A stretch of 64,000 bases of DNA from Abelmoschus esculentus (lineage: Eukaryota > Streptophyta > Magnoliopsida > Malvales > Malvaceae). Both the position numbers and the translations under genes were made by a program. The stretch is from positions 11,477,501 to 11,541,500 of the forward strand of contig JAUCBN010000026.1 of assembly GCA_035048815.1 (NCBI GenBank), in the 5' to 3' direction. Below, one piece after another: positions 1-9,990 of the stretch. A model generated the notes under the pieces. It worked only from the letters and a program-made list of their open reading frames with translations. It made no database searches and was not told where the DNA came from. Positions within the stretch are counted from its first letter, which is position 1. The number at the start of each line of letters is the position of its first letter.

Positions 1-948
1 TAATCTTCTCTGCGCATCAATTATGGGTTTATGCTCCTCTTCCAGTAAGATTTTGTGCATACAAAATGACAAGTTGATTCCTTTCAGATCTATAATTGTT
101 CAACCAATTGCTTTTGTGTATCGTCGTAGCATGTCAATTAGCCATTTTTCCTGTTCTGGCTGCAACTTGGAAGAAATAATTACCAGTAGAGTATCATTTG
201 ATCCCAAGTAAACATATTGTAATTGATCAGGTAGTGGTTCTAATTCTAACTCTAGAGGTTGTTCTATAGATGGTTTATGTTTTTTTTGCTTCCATTCGAG
301 GTGTAATCAAGTGATTCAAAATACTTACCTGTGTATGTAGTCACCCAATTACCTTCTTCTGTTTGTTGATCTTGTGTTTCTGTATTCTGACTGTCTATAC
401 ATGGTTTTCTATAAAAGCAAAGGCCTCGGCATTTAGCATCATTGCCCTGGAGGGTTATGTTTAAACAATATGTTTTAGCATCAAAATGGAACTCCTATGA
501 TTCATCTGGGTGCTTTAGAGCTTTAAATACATTGATCTTTACTTGTTGATCATTCACCCGTATGATCAATTTCTTCTTTTTCGCAATCGATCAATATTTT
601 GTCTGTGGCTAGGAACGACCTTCTCAAGATGATTGGGACATTCTCATCTGCTTCATAATCTAAAATTAAGAAGTCAACAGGAAATATAAAATTATTCACT
701 CTTACCAGAATATTCTCAATCTTTTTTTCTGGTTGCACATAAGAGCGGTCTGCTAATTGCAGCATCACCGTTGTTGGTTTTGCCTGCCCGATGCCTAGCT
801 TCTGAAATACTAACTTAGGCATGATGTTGATACTAGCACCTAAGTCACATAATGCCTTGTCCACGTATTGATCACCGATAGAGCAAGGTATGGTGAAGCT
901 ACCAGGATCTTTTCTTTTGGTTGTGGCCTTGATATGTAGCATTTCCAC
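1..948 (-). pseudogene. Athila/Tat pol remnant: aspartic protease and RT N-terminus
   Basis: The readable protease block is at 948-550. It carries CDLGASINIMP, the retropepsin-like active site in the D-L-G-A form used by Athila/Tat elements, followed by the ILGRP-type flap region (here ILRRS, a change from the usual G-R-P). Left of 550, after a break, the minus strand encodes the protease-RT linker: a segment like LQYVYLGSNDTLLVIISS, then WLIDMLRRYTKAIG followed by a TGA where relatives have Trp, then NLSFCMHKILLEE, the entry to the RT domain. Frameshifts near 550 and the TGA make it non-functional. RT palm motifs are beyond the left edge. Confidence 0.85.
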
Positions 949-1194
949 GCACCCTTCTATTGCGGAAATCGTTTAACTCCTCATTTTTTGTTCTTTTGGA
1001 TATAATATCCTTAAGGAACTTAGCATAGTTGGACATTTGTTTAATTGCCTCCACCAAGGGTATATTATATGTACCTGTTTAAGTATGTTGAAGAATTTTT
1101 TAAATTGGTACTCTTGTTTTTGTTGTTTCAACCTTTGTGGGAAAGATGATGGTAAACGCAGAGCCTCAATCTTTTCGTTGCATTAGAATCGTAT

Positions 1195-2874
1195 CTATGG
1201 TGCGACTATGGCATCTTCTGTTGTGGCATCATCGTCGGTAGTGTCTGATGGTTCCTTGGCCTCAGGTTTTTCTTTAGTAGCTTCTTTTGGGGCTACTGTC
1301 TCAGGGGTCTTACCTACTTTTCTAGCATGTATTTCAGGGTCCTTTAGTTGTAAACCACTTCTGGTAGATATGGCTTTACAATGTTCCTGTGGACCAGTTC
1401 TAGCGACTTCAGTATCACTGGGGAGACCTCCTACAGGTCGGCTTTTCATCTGTTATGCCATTTGTCCTACTGCAACTTCCAGCGTTTTGAGTGCAGCTTC
1501 ATTGTTCTGCATTCTCATCTCGGCTCTGTCCACGAAAGTGTCGGCTTTCTCGATAAATTTATTGGTGTTTGCGATATAGGCACCAATCTTAGCCATGAAT
1601 GTTTGCAGTGTGTTCTCCAAGGTTTAGACATCTGTCTGTTGTGGCGACAGTAGCATTTCCGGCGGCAACTGCTGCTGAATCCTTCTGTTATTCTGCTAGA
1701 ATCTAGTATTTTACACAGGTTGATGTTACGGGTTTAATGTATTACTGGGTTACTCCATGAGAAATTTGGGTGTTTCCTCCTTGATAGATTATAGTTGTTG
1801 CACATATTGTTTCTATTAAGATTTCCAACATAAAAGGAGGATTCTGAGTTTTGTGGGCGATCGTTCGAGTTGTGGTTGTCACCACATGTTTCACAAAAGA
1901 CCATAATTGCTTTTACTTCTCGAACATGACTCAGTTTGTGCAAATCCTTAACCATGTTTGTCAAAGCTGACAATTGTGCTAAGAAAGATTCTGAAGAGTC
2001 GGGATTTATCATACCTCGCCTTGTTATGCCGCATCTGGTTGTTAGGTGCTGATAATCGTTTTTTGCTAACCTGTCCAAAATCTCTAGATTCTCATGGGTT
2101 GGTCGGTTTAGTAGGGTGTCATTTGCGGAAGTATCAAGCATCATTCTAGTAGGGGTGTTTACTCTATTATATAAGATTGATACTTGAGTCCACTATGGCA
2201 AACCATGCATGGGGTATTTTCTGTTTAGTTATTTGTATCTTTCCCGTCTCATACATAGATTCGTCTTCTTCGTGCCTAAAAGATGTGATATCGTTTCTTA
2301 GCTTATCAGTCATATTAGTATAATTGAAACGGGCAAGAAAACTTCGGCATAGTTCTGTCCAAGAATTCAACAATCCTGACTAGAGGTTGTTTAACCATGA
2401 CTTTTTCATAACCCTTAGTGAATATGGGAACAGTTTCAACTTAAAGGTATCGGTTGAGACTCCTGGCAGTTTAAACGAATTACAGATTTTCAAGGACTTA
2501 AGATGCTACTGAGCATCTTCATTGGCCGATCCCCCAAACTGGCTTATGGTGTTGATCATGTTGAACAAGACCAGTTTTAACTCAAAGTGTATTGTCTATA
2601 TATTAGGCATCACAACGGCAGGGGTTAATCCATCCAAATCTTCCTCTAGATAATCACGAACGGTTCGTACGCGTTCTTGTCTATGAAGGTTTGTTGGTTC
2701 AACAACTGCGAATGCGCCGTGGTTGTCTGCCTCGGCGGCATTCATGCCAGCGTTGTTCTGTTGGCCAAGTGCTACGTTCATTCTTTCGCGTACCCTACAC
2801 TTCAAATTTTGTGTTGTTCTTTCGATTTCTGGATCGAAAGGGTATTGATCAATCGACGGATTGGACCTGGTCAT
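1195..2874 (-). pseudogene. Athila/Tat gag remnant (copy 1)
   Basis: Three readable blocks in different frames: 2874-2596 (N-terminus with RTVRDYLEEDLDGL), 2373-2167 (SWTELCRSFLARFNY...LRNDITSFRHEEDESMYE) and 2144-1734 (TRMMLDTSANDTLLNRP). The last two are the Retrotrans_gag core, structural protein of the virus-like particle. A short block at 1449-1195 is the Glu/Lys/Thr-rich linker between gag and protease (ISTRSGLQLKDPE). Blocks are separated by frameshifts and stops. Copy 2 shows the same order at 8079-6690, so the assignment is mutually supported. Confidence 0.85.
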
Positions 2875-2981
2875 ACACAGAACAACGCAGCAAGTTAAAG
2901 AATATAAACTAAAACTAGAAATAATAAAAGAAAAGAAAAGAAAAGGGTGTAGAAATAATTAGTAGTAAACTAGAGCATCAA

Positions 2982-2999
2982 TCCTCGACAACGGTGCCA
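2982..2999 (-). other. Primer binding site, tRNA-Asp-like (copy 1)
   Basis: On the minus strand this reads TGGCACCGTTGTCGAGGA, seven bases inside the 5' LTR edge. Athila/Tat elements usually carry TGGCGCCGTTGCCGGGGA, complementary to the 3' end of tRNA-Asp. The three differences are all transitions, as expected from cytosine deamination. Confidence 0.8.
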
Positions 3000-3006
3000 A
3001 ATCTAG

Positions 3007-4350
3007 TGAAGGCTCGGAAGTCCTTTTAATTCCATCTTTCATCAAATTATAGTATTTTAGATGTCGAACCCACATGGATTATGTCGACCTTACTACTTCT
3101 TAAACTTGCACAAATTAAAATAAAAACACAAGTATTTTGTTGAGTTGAGATAACTAAATTAACTACTTGAAAACTAAATAAAAGAAGAGAATAGATATGA
3201 TGGAAGTAAGGCCAGGTTGAGTGCTTTGTAGAGGAGAATCCAGTTGTATTATTTATCCACTTATTAATGCAATGGGTTGACTTACCGCCTCGGCGAGTCG
3301 CACTAAGGGTCGTCGTAGCTGCCTATGCAGTGTTATGCCTTATCGACAATTCAACTTTCCATAGTTCGATAGAGCATCCTTGTATGTCTCCTCCTTATCC
3401 CTAAGCAAAGAGAACTGTTGAAGTCCACGTCTTGATGGTACCTTCCGGCGTGAATCAAGGATGAACAACAACCAAACATATGCGTTTTATTAGTCGCTGA
3501 AATCCTGGGCAGTTTATCTTTAAACCAGATTAGTCAATGCCCTTAAGCAAAGATCGTATTCTCTCATTTCGTGAACCTAACTCTCTCGATATTAGACAAA
3601 TAGTTTTTTTTCACATACTATCATCTCGAGCTCATATGCGAAGAAGAGTAGTCACTAAAATAAGTTTTGTATTAATAAATATCAAAGACAATACAACCTT
3701 CTTCTCCAACTACTCCACAAACAACCTAAACCTACGAAAGAGTTTAGAACATGGTGTAGTCAGCGACTTAAGAATATATGCTATAGAGAATCCGACTCGA
3801 CTCTCTTAACCTAAACCTAATGTGTGCCTTATATAGGCCAAGCTCTAGGTTAAAGTCTTCCTCATAAGGAAAGAATTATACAAGAAAAAAAATTCAACTC
3901 ATACTTAAACTAGGACACTTTATATTTCTTAAAATAACTCTTCTTTCCCTGTTGAACTTTGACTGAGGCTTGACCCTTTAGATTGGTTTCGTCTTTCTCT
4001 CGCTTTATGTCCTTTAAGATCGGTATATTTTTCTCTTTCTGTTGAGCACCAGTTATTATATTTATTTTGTTGTCGCGGCCTCCAAAGTGTTGCCATGACG
4101 GGTGCTCCTATGCAATTCAGTATCAATTCTCTTATCTGGACATTCTTATGATGTATTTTCTGACAAAGAAAGAAAACCATAAAATACATATGTTTTATGT
4201 CAAATGATAGATAAATTCGTAAATTATATATTTTGATACTGAATTATGAAAAATAAGCAGAATTACCCATTATTGTCCTTAAATCTGTCCTTGATTGGTA
4301 ATAAACGAATGGAAAAATAAAATAAAAATATGACTTTTATGCACTTATCA
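3007..4350 (-). repeat. 5' LTR of Athila/Tat copy 1
   Basis: On the minus strand the LTR begins TGATAAGTGCATAAAAG at 4350 and ends CCTTCA at 3007, 1344 bp. It aligns over its length with 8331-9701: the 'cgaacccaca' region, the cluster near 3280-3320 and the start TGATAAGTG or its equivalent are shared. The base following the outer edge is GTAGA (4351-4355), the presumed half of the target duplication. Confidence 0.85.
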
Positions 4351-4413
4351 GTAGATTTTGTTCAAGCAGTCCGTTTTTGCATCAAAGTTAAATTCAGTTT
4401 TAACTTCGATTTG

Positions 4414-6287
4414 TTAAATTTCGTCTGGTTCTTCTGGATGCCTTAGAGTTTTGAACACATTGATCTTCACTTTTTGATCATTCACCCGTATGACCAATTC
4501 TTCTTTTTCGCAATCGATCAATGTCTTGCCCGTGGCTAGCAACGGCCTTCCCAAGATGATTAGTGCATTTTCATATGCTTCACAATCTAAAATTAAGAAG
4601 TCAGCAAAAAATATGAATTTATCTACTCTTACCAAGATGTCTTCTATTTTTCCTTCCGGTTGCACGTAAGTGTAACCCCCTAAACCCGATCTAAAATAAA
4701 TAGATCGAATCTAAAAAATTACGTTTGAAAACTTTACCCTCAAGAAACCAATTTTTAAAAAATATATACTTTAATTTAAAATAAAACTATAATGATAATA
4801 TAAATATCCCAAATGTCTCAAAGTTTACAAAATAATAAATAATAACCTGAATAATTAAAAATAGTTTCATTTTTTATAATGAAAAACTGAATAAAATCTG
4901 AGATCCTCCAAATACCACTTCGCCTAAAGTTCAAAGATCTGTAAGAGAAAAGCTAAGAGGGGGTAAGCTAAGGAGCTTAGTGTGTCTCTAAAGTGCAGAT
5001 AAAAACAAAATATTGTTTACAAAATTATTTCTCAAAAGTAATATTTCAAAAAAATAAAAAAAATATGGTTCACGTAAATAATTTTGTTAAGAATAAAGTT
5101 TTTTGAAAAATGCAAATCATGATGTATGAATGATATCATACGCACAACACAAATCCCAACTATAGCGTCACCAATTTGAGTGGAGGAGTTCCCCAGAACC
5201 CTCACCTACAACGTCACCAAAATCTCATGGTGGCCTTAGGCTTCTGGAAAGCTGTCACGACTTCCTTCGTACACAATCTCATCCCATGAACACAATATGA
5301 TGTAACATGATTTGAAAATTCAAAAACAATCACAATTTAATTCGAAATCACAATTTGTCTAAAATCTCAATTTATCCGAAAATACAATTCACAAGATATA
5401 AAAATCATATTTACTCTTAAAAATGTGAAATCTCAAATCTGAAAATTTTAATATTTCTCAAATCGTAATGACATGTATGTCTGGTAACACAAATGCACAA
5501 TCAAAATCATAATATAAAAATTAGACATGCTAACAAAACAGGAGTATTTTTCAAAAACAAAATATTAAGCATGTCACAGAAAAATATATTTTTCAGAAAA
5601 AAAACATATAGTACCAGTAAGAGAACACACCTTCGCCATCTTGAACTCGAACAGATATAAAGAATAAAAATATAGGCTTTACCGTTTTAGAGAATCTTGA
5701 TGGAAGAAAATAATTGATGTTTTCTCTTAGAGCAAAATATGTATATATAGAGAAAAAATAACTAATTCCAATTAGAATTAGAATTAGAATTCTATTAAAC
5801 CATAAAAATTTAATAAAAATAATAAAAAGATTGATTATAGATAAACTTTTTTAAAAAAAAATAATTAATCTCAGTAAAAAAATTCAATTTAAAAACAAAT
5901 TATTTATCCAAAAGTCATCAAATCACTTTAACTTTTAATCTTTAAGTTCAAATTTAAAACTTTCAAAACTTTATAATCTTATCTAAAAAATTTCCCCTTA
6001 GATTTTGAAAATCAATTTAAAAACCTCAAGAAAAATTAGGGTTTCCAAAATTAGGAATAATTTTCAAGGTGTTATAGTAAGAGAGATCTTCCAGTTGAAG
6101 CAATACTATGGTTGGTTTTTTTTTGTTCGATGCCTAGCATCTGAAAAAATGACTTAGGTATAAGATTTATACTAGCACCTAAGTCACATAATGACTTATT
6201 CACATATTGATCTCCGATAGAACAATGTATGATAAAGCTACCAGGATCTTTTCGTTTCGTTGTGACTTTATAATGCAACATTGCCAC
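4414..6287 (-). pseudogene. Athila/Tat protease split by a solo LTR (copy 2)
   Basis: The N-terminal half (6287-6082) has CDLGASINLIP; the C-terminal half (4665-4414) has ILGRPLLATGKTLIDCEKEEL, better preserved than in copy 1. Between them lies a 1406-bp solo LTR flanked by GTAAG duplications. Removing it brings the two halves into the same order as the uninterrupted copy 1 protease at 948-550. The N-terminal half also has a frame disturbance close to the insertion point. Confidence 0.88.
4671..6076 (-). repeat. Solo LTR of a gypsy family, TSD GTAAG
   Basis: Starts TGTAACCCCC at 4671 and ends GTTATA at 6076 (a mutated GTTACA), flanked by perfect 5-bp duplications GTAAG at 4666-4670 and 6077-6081. 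The end near 6030-6076, read on the minus strand, matches the start of the LTR at 25089 (ATTATTCCTAATTTT), so both belong to one family; lengths 1406 and about 1425 bp agree. Noncoding, with an AT-rich run and an ACTAATTCCAATTAGAATT inverted segment near 5760. Canonical LTR orientation is minus. Confidence 0.9.
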
Positions 6288-6688
6288 GCACCCTTCTATC
6301 GCGGAAATAGTTTCAAGTTCCCCAATTTTTTCCTCATGGATATGATATCCTTAAGAAACTTAGCATAATTGGGCATTTGTTTGATTGCCTTTATCAAAGG
6401 TATATTAATATCTACATGTTTAAGGATGTCTAAGAACTTCTTAAGCTGGTATTCTTGCTTTTGTTGTTTCATCCTTTATGGGAAAGGTGGTGGTAAATGC
6501 AAATCTTCAATCTTTTCAGAGCATTGAAATCTTATCTACGGTGCGGTTACGGCCTCTTTTGCTAGGACATCATCGTCGATAGCGTCTGTTGGTTCTTTTG
6601 CCTTAGGTTTTTCTTCAGTAGCCTGTTGTGGGGCTACTGTTTCAGAGTTCTTACCTACTATCCTAGAAGGTATTTTAGGGTCCTTCAG

Positions 6689-8219
6689 TTAGAAACTACT
6701 TCTGATAGATATAGCTTTACATTGTTCATGTGAACCAGTTCTAGCGACTTCAGTATTGCTGGATAGACCTCCTATAGGTCGACTTTTCATATGCTGTACC
6801 ATTTGTCCTACTTCGATTTCCAGCGTTTTGAAAGCAGACTCATTGTTTTGCATTCTCATCATTGTTCTGTCCATGAAAGTGTCGACTCTTTGAATGAATT
6901 TATTTGTTTTTGAAATGTAAGCATCAGTCTAATCCATGAACGTTTGCAATGTGTTCTCCAAAGTTTGGATATCTGATGTTTGCCACGGCAGCAATGCCTA
7001 CTACAGCACCTGCTGTTGAATAGTTCTATTATTCTGCCAAAATCCAATATTTTGTACAAGTTGATGTTGCGAGTTTAGTGCATTGTTGGGATTACTCCAT
7101 GAGAAGTTCGAATGTTTCCTCCATGATGGATTGTAATTGTTGGACAATTTTTTCTATTAAAATTTCCAACATAGAAGGTGGATTCTGAGTTTTACGGGCA
7201 TTCATTTGAGTTGTGATTGTCACTACATGTTTCACAGAAAACAATGATTGCTTTTATTTCTCGAACATGGCTTAGCCTTTGCAAATCCTTTACCATATTT
7301 TTCAAGACTGACAGTTGAGCTAAGATGGAATCTGAAGAATCGGGATTTTTCATACCTCGCCTTGTTAGTGGTCGGGTGCTGATAATCATTCTTTGCTAAC
7401 CTATTTAGAATCTCTAAGCTCTCATGGGGTAAGCGGTCTAAGAGGATTCCATTGGCGGAAACATCAAGCATCATTCTCGTGGGAGTGTTGACTTTATTGT
7501 AAAAGATTGATACTTGAGTCCATTTAGGCAATCCATGCATATGGCATTTTATGTATAGTTTTCGGTATCGTTCCCAAGCCTCATACATAGACTCATCTTC
7601 TTCTTGTCTAAATAATTTTATGTCTTTTCTCAATTTATTTGTCATGTTGGTATAACTGAAACATGCCAGGAAGCTTCAGCATAGTTCTGTCCATGAATTC
7701 AATGATCTAGGTTGGAGGTTGTTTAACCAAGATTTTGCCATATCCCTCAATGAATAGGGAAACAATTTTAATTTCAGGATATCGATAGAGACTTTCGATA
7801 GTTTAAATGAATTAAAAATTTCCAAGAAGGACTTGAGATGCTTCCAAGAATCTTTATTGGCTGATCCCCAAACTGGCCTAGGGTGTTGATCATGTTGAAC
7901 ATGACCGATTTAAGCTCAAATTGTTCTACCTCTATATTAGGCATAACAACAGCAAGAGTTAATTCATCCAAATCTTCCTCTAGATAATCGCGGACAGTGC
8001 GTACGCGCTCCTGTCTTGGAAGGTTTGGTGGGTCAACAACTACGAATGCGACGTGGTTGTTTACCTCAGCGGCATTCATGCCAGCGTTGTTTTGTTGGCT
8101 AGGTACAAGATTTATTTTTTAACGTACCTTATGTTTCATATTTTTTGATGTTCTTTCGATTTCTAGATCGTAAGGGTATTGGTCTTTAGAAGGATTGGAA
8201 CTGGTCATACACAGAACAA
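6689..8219 (-). pseudogene. Athila/Tat gag remnant (copy 2)
   Basis: Readable blocks: 8079-7774 (RTVRDYLEEDLDELTLAVV), 7645-7232 (MTNKLRKDIKLFRQEEDESM, WERYRKLYIKCHMHGLPKWTQ, then TRMMLDVSANGILLDRLP) and 6874-6689 (linker with HMKSRPIGGLSSNTEVARTG). The middle block is the conserved Retrotrans_gag core and is longer than its copy 1 counterpart. Frameshifts divide the blocks. A GTCATACACAG segment at 8200-8219 marks the gag start region as in copy 1. Confidence 0.85.
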
Positions 8220-8330
8220 CCCTAGTGAGTTAAAAGAAAAACTAAAAATATAAAAAGAAAAAGAAAAGGGTGCAAAAATAATTAGTAGTAAAATTTAACG
8301 CTAGTCCCCCGGCAAATACATCAAATCTAG

Positions 8331-9701
8331 TGAAGGCTCAGAAGTCTTATGTTTTTCCATCTTTCGCAAAATTGTAGTATTTGAGGTTGTCGAACCCACA
8401 GGGACTAGATCGACTTCACTACTTTTTAAACCTGCACTTATAAAAATAAAAAACACAAGTAATTGGATGATTTAGAATAACTAAATTAACTAACTTAAAA
8501 ACTAAATAAAGAGAATAATAATAAAAGTGAGGTCAGGTTAAGTGATTTGTAGAGGAGAATCCAGTTGCACTATTTTTCTATTTATTAATGCAATGGGTTG
8601 ATTTGCCGCCTCGACGAGTCGCACTAAGGATCGTCGCAGTTGCCTAGGCAGGTTTATGTCTTATTGAAAATTCAACTTTCCATAGTTCGATAAAGCATCC
8701 TTGTATGTCTCCTCTTTATTCCTAAACGAAGAGAACTATTGAACCCCACGTCTTGATGATACCTTCCGAAGTGAATCAAGGGTGAATAACAACCGATTGT
8801 ATGTTTTCTTTTAGTCGTTGAAATCCTGGCGGTTTATCTCTAAACCGGATTAGTCAAATTCATTTAACAAAAACCGTATTCTCTTGTTTCGTGAGCCTAA
8901 TTCTCCCAATATTAGACAAATAGATTTTTCTTCATATACTATCTTATCGAGCTCATATGCAAAGAAGAGTAATTGTCAAGAGAGATTAAACTATGAAAAT
9001 AGATTTGCATTAATAACTATCAATTATAATACAACTTTCTTCCCCAACTATTCCACAAACAACTTAAACCTTGAGAGGGTTTTAGAAAATGGTGTAGTCG
9101 ACGGCGTAAGGATTTTATTATGGGAATCCGACTCTCTTCTTCTTAACCCTAACTTTGGCTTATATAGGCCAAGCCTTAAGTTAAAGTCTTCCACATAAGG
9201 AAAGAGTTATACCAGAAAAAAAAAAAACAACTCATTATTAAACTATGACACTTTATTCTATTTCCTAAAATAACTCTTTATTCTCGCGTTGACCTTTGAC
9301 TAAGGCTTGACTCCTTTAATCTGCTCCGGTTTTCTCTCGCTTTATGTCCGTTATGATCGACATCTTTTTTTCTCTCTGTCGAGCACCAGTTGTCATCTTT
9401 AGTCTGCTGTCGCGACCTTCAAAGTGTTGTTGTAGCGGGTGCTTATTTGCATTCCGGCTTTTAGTTCCAGCATCCATATTCTTATTTGGTCATTCATATG
9501 ATGTGTTTCCTGTCTAAGAAAGAAAACCATCAAATACATCTGTTTTATGCCATATAATAGATAACTTCATGAATTAAGTATTAAGATGCGGAAATATGGA
9601 AATTAAGCAGAATTATCCAATATTGCACTTAAATCTATCCTTTATCAGTTATAAACGAGTGAGAAAATGATATGAAAAATAGGACTTTTATACACTTATC
9701 A
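8331..9701 (-). repeat. 5' LTR of Athila/Tat copy 2
   Basis: Minus-strand start TGATAAGTGTATAAAAGTC at 9701, end at 8331 next to a degenerate tRNA-Asp primer site (8305-8323). 1371 bp, aligning end to end with 3007-4350. The flanking bases to the right are GTAGC (9702-9706). Confidence 0.85.
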
Positions 9702-9990
9702 GTAGCAGACCGAAAAGATAATGTAAACTTGTACTATTAATTAGCCAGTCTGTGTTCCGGCTCATCCCTTTATAACATTGAAAAAGGTTTTGGACAAGTA
9801 CGACTTTAGCTAGAAATGGGAACAACTAAACCTCCCACCTGCGTTATTGAAACCAGCATCAGGAGATGGAAAAAATGGCATGTGTATGCCCCATTCTGGA
9901 ACAAAGCCTAAGTGTGTCATTGCTTAGAACGTCAGTCCTACTGTAAAAAAATTGGAAAAGAAAAATCAAAGACAATGATCGCATTTTACA
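9702..9990. other. Short spacer / 3' flank of lectin-kinase pseudogene
   Basis: Between the LTR edge and the stop codon of the pseudogene. It should contain the former 3' UTR of that gene. I see no coding signal or repeat. Confidence 0.5.

Larger units (their letters stand above)
1..4350 (-). mobile_element. Athila/Tat-type Ty3/gypsy LTR retrotransposon, copy 1 (5' part)
   Basis: On the minus strand the order is 5' LTR (3007-4350), primer binding site (2982-2999), gag (about 2880-1650), protease (950-550) and the start of reverse transcriptase, which runs off the left edge. The 3' LTR lies outside the window. Its LTR abuts copy 2 in mid-pol at 4350/4351, so copy 1 appears inserted into copy 2. 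Stops and frameshifts are common, so it is not autonomous. Assignment to the Athila/Tat clade rests on the gag type, the D-L-G-A-S protease motif and the tRNA-Asp-like primer site. Confidence 0.88.
4351..9701 (-). mobile_element. Athila/Tat-type Ty3/gypsy LTR retrotransposon, copy 2
   Basis: Same family and orientation as copy 1: 5' LTR 8331-9701, decayed primer site about 8305-8323, gag 8200-6690, protease split into 6287-6072 and 4665-4414. The interior is cut at 4350 by the 5' LTR of copy 1, so the pol remainder and 3' LTR lie outside the window to the left. A 1.4 kb solo LTR of another family sits in the protease. Insertion is about 290 bp from the 3' end of the lectin-kinase pseudogene. 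Confidence 0.87.

Noticed and set aside
2929..2945. AAAAG microsatellite near the Athila primer site
   Set aside because: Short ordinary simple sequence; no evident meaning.
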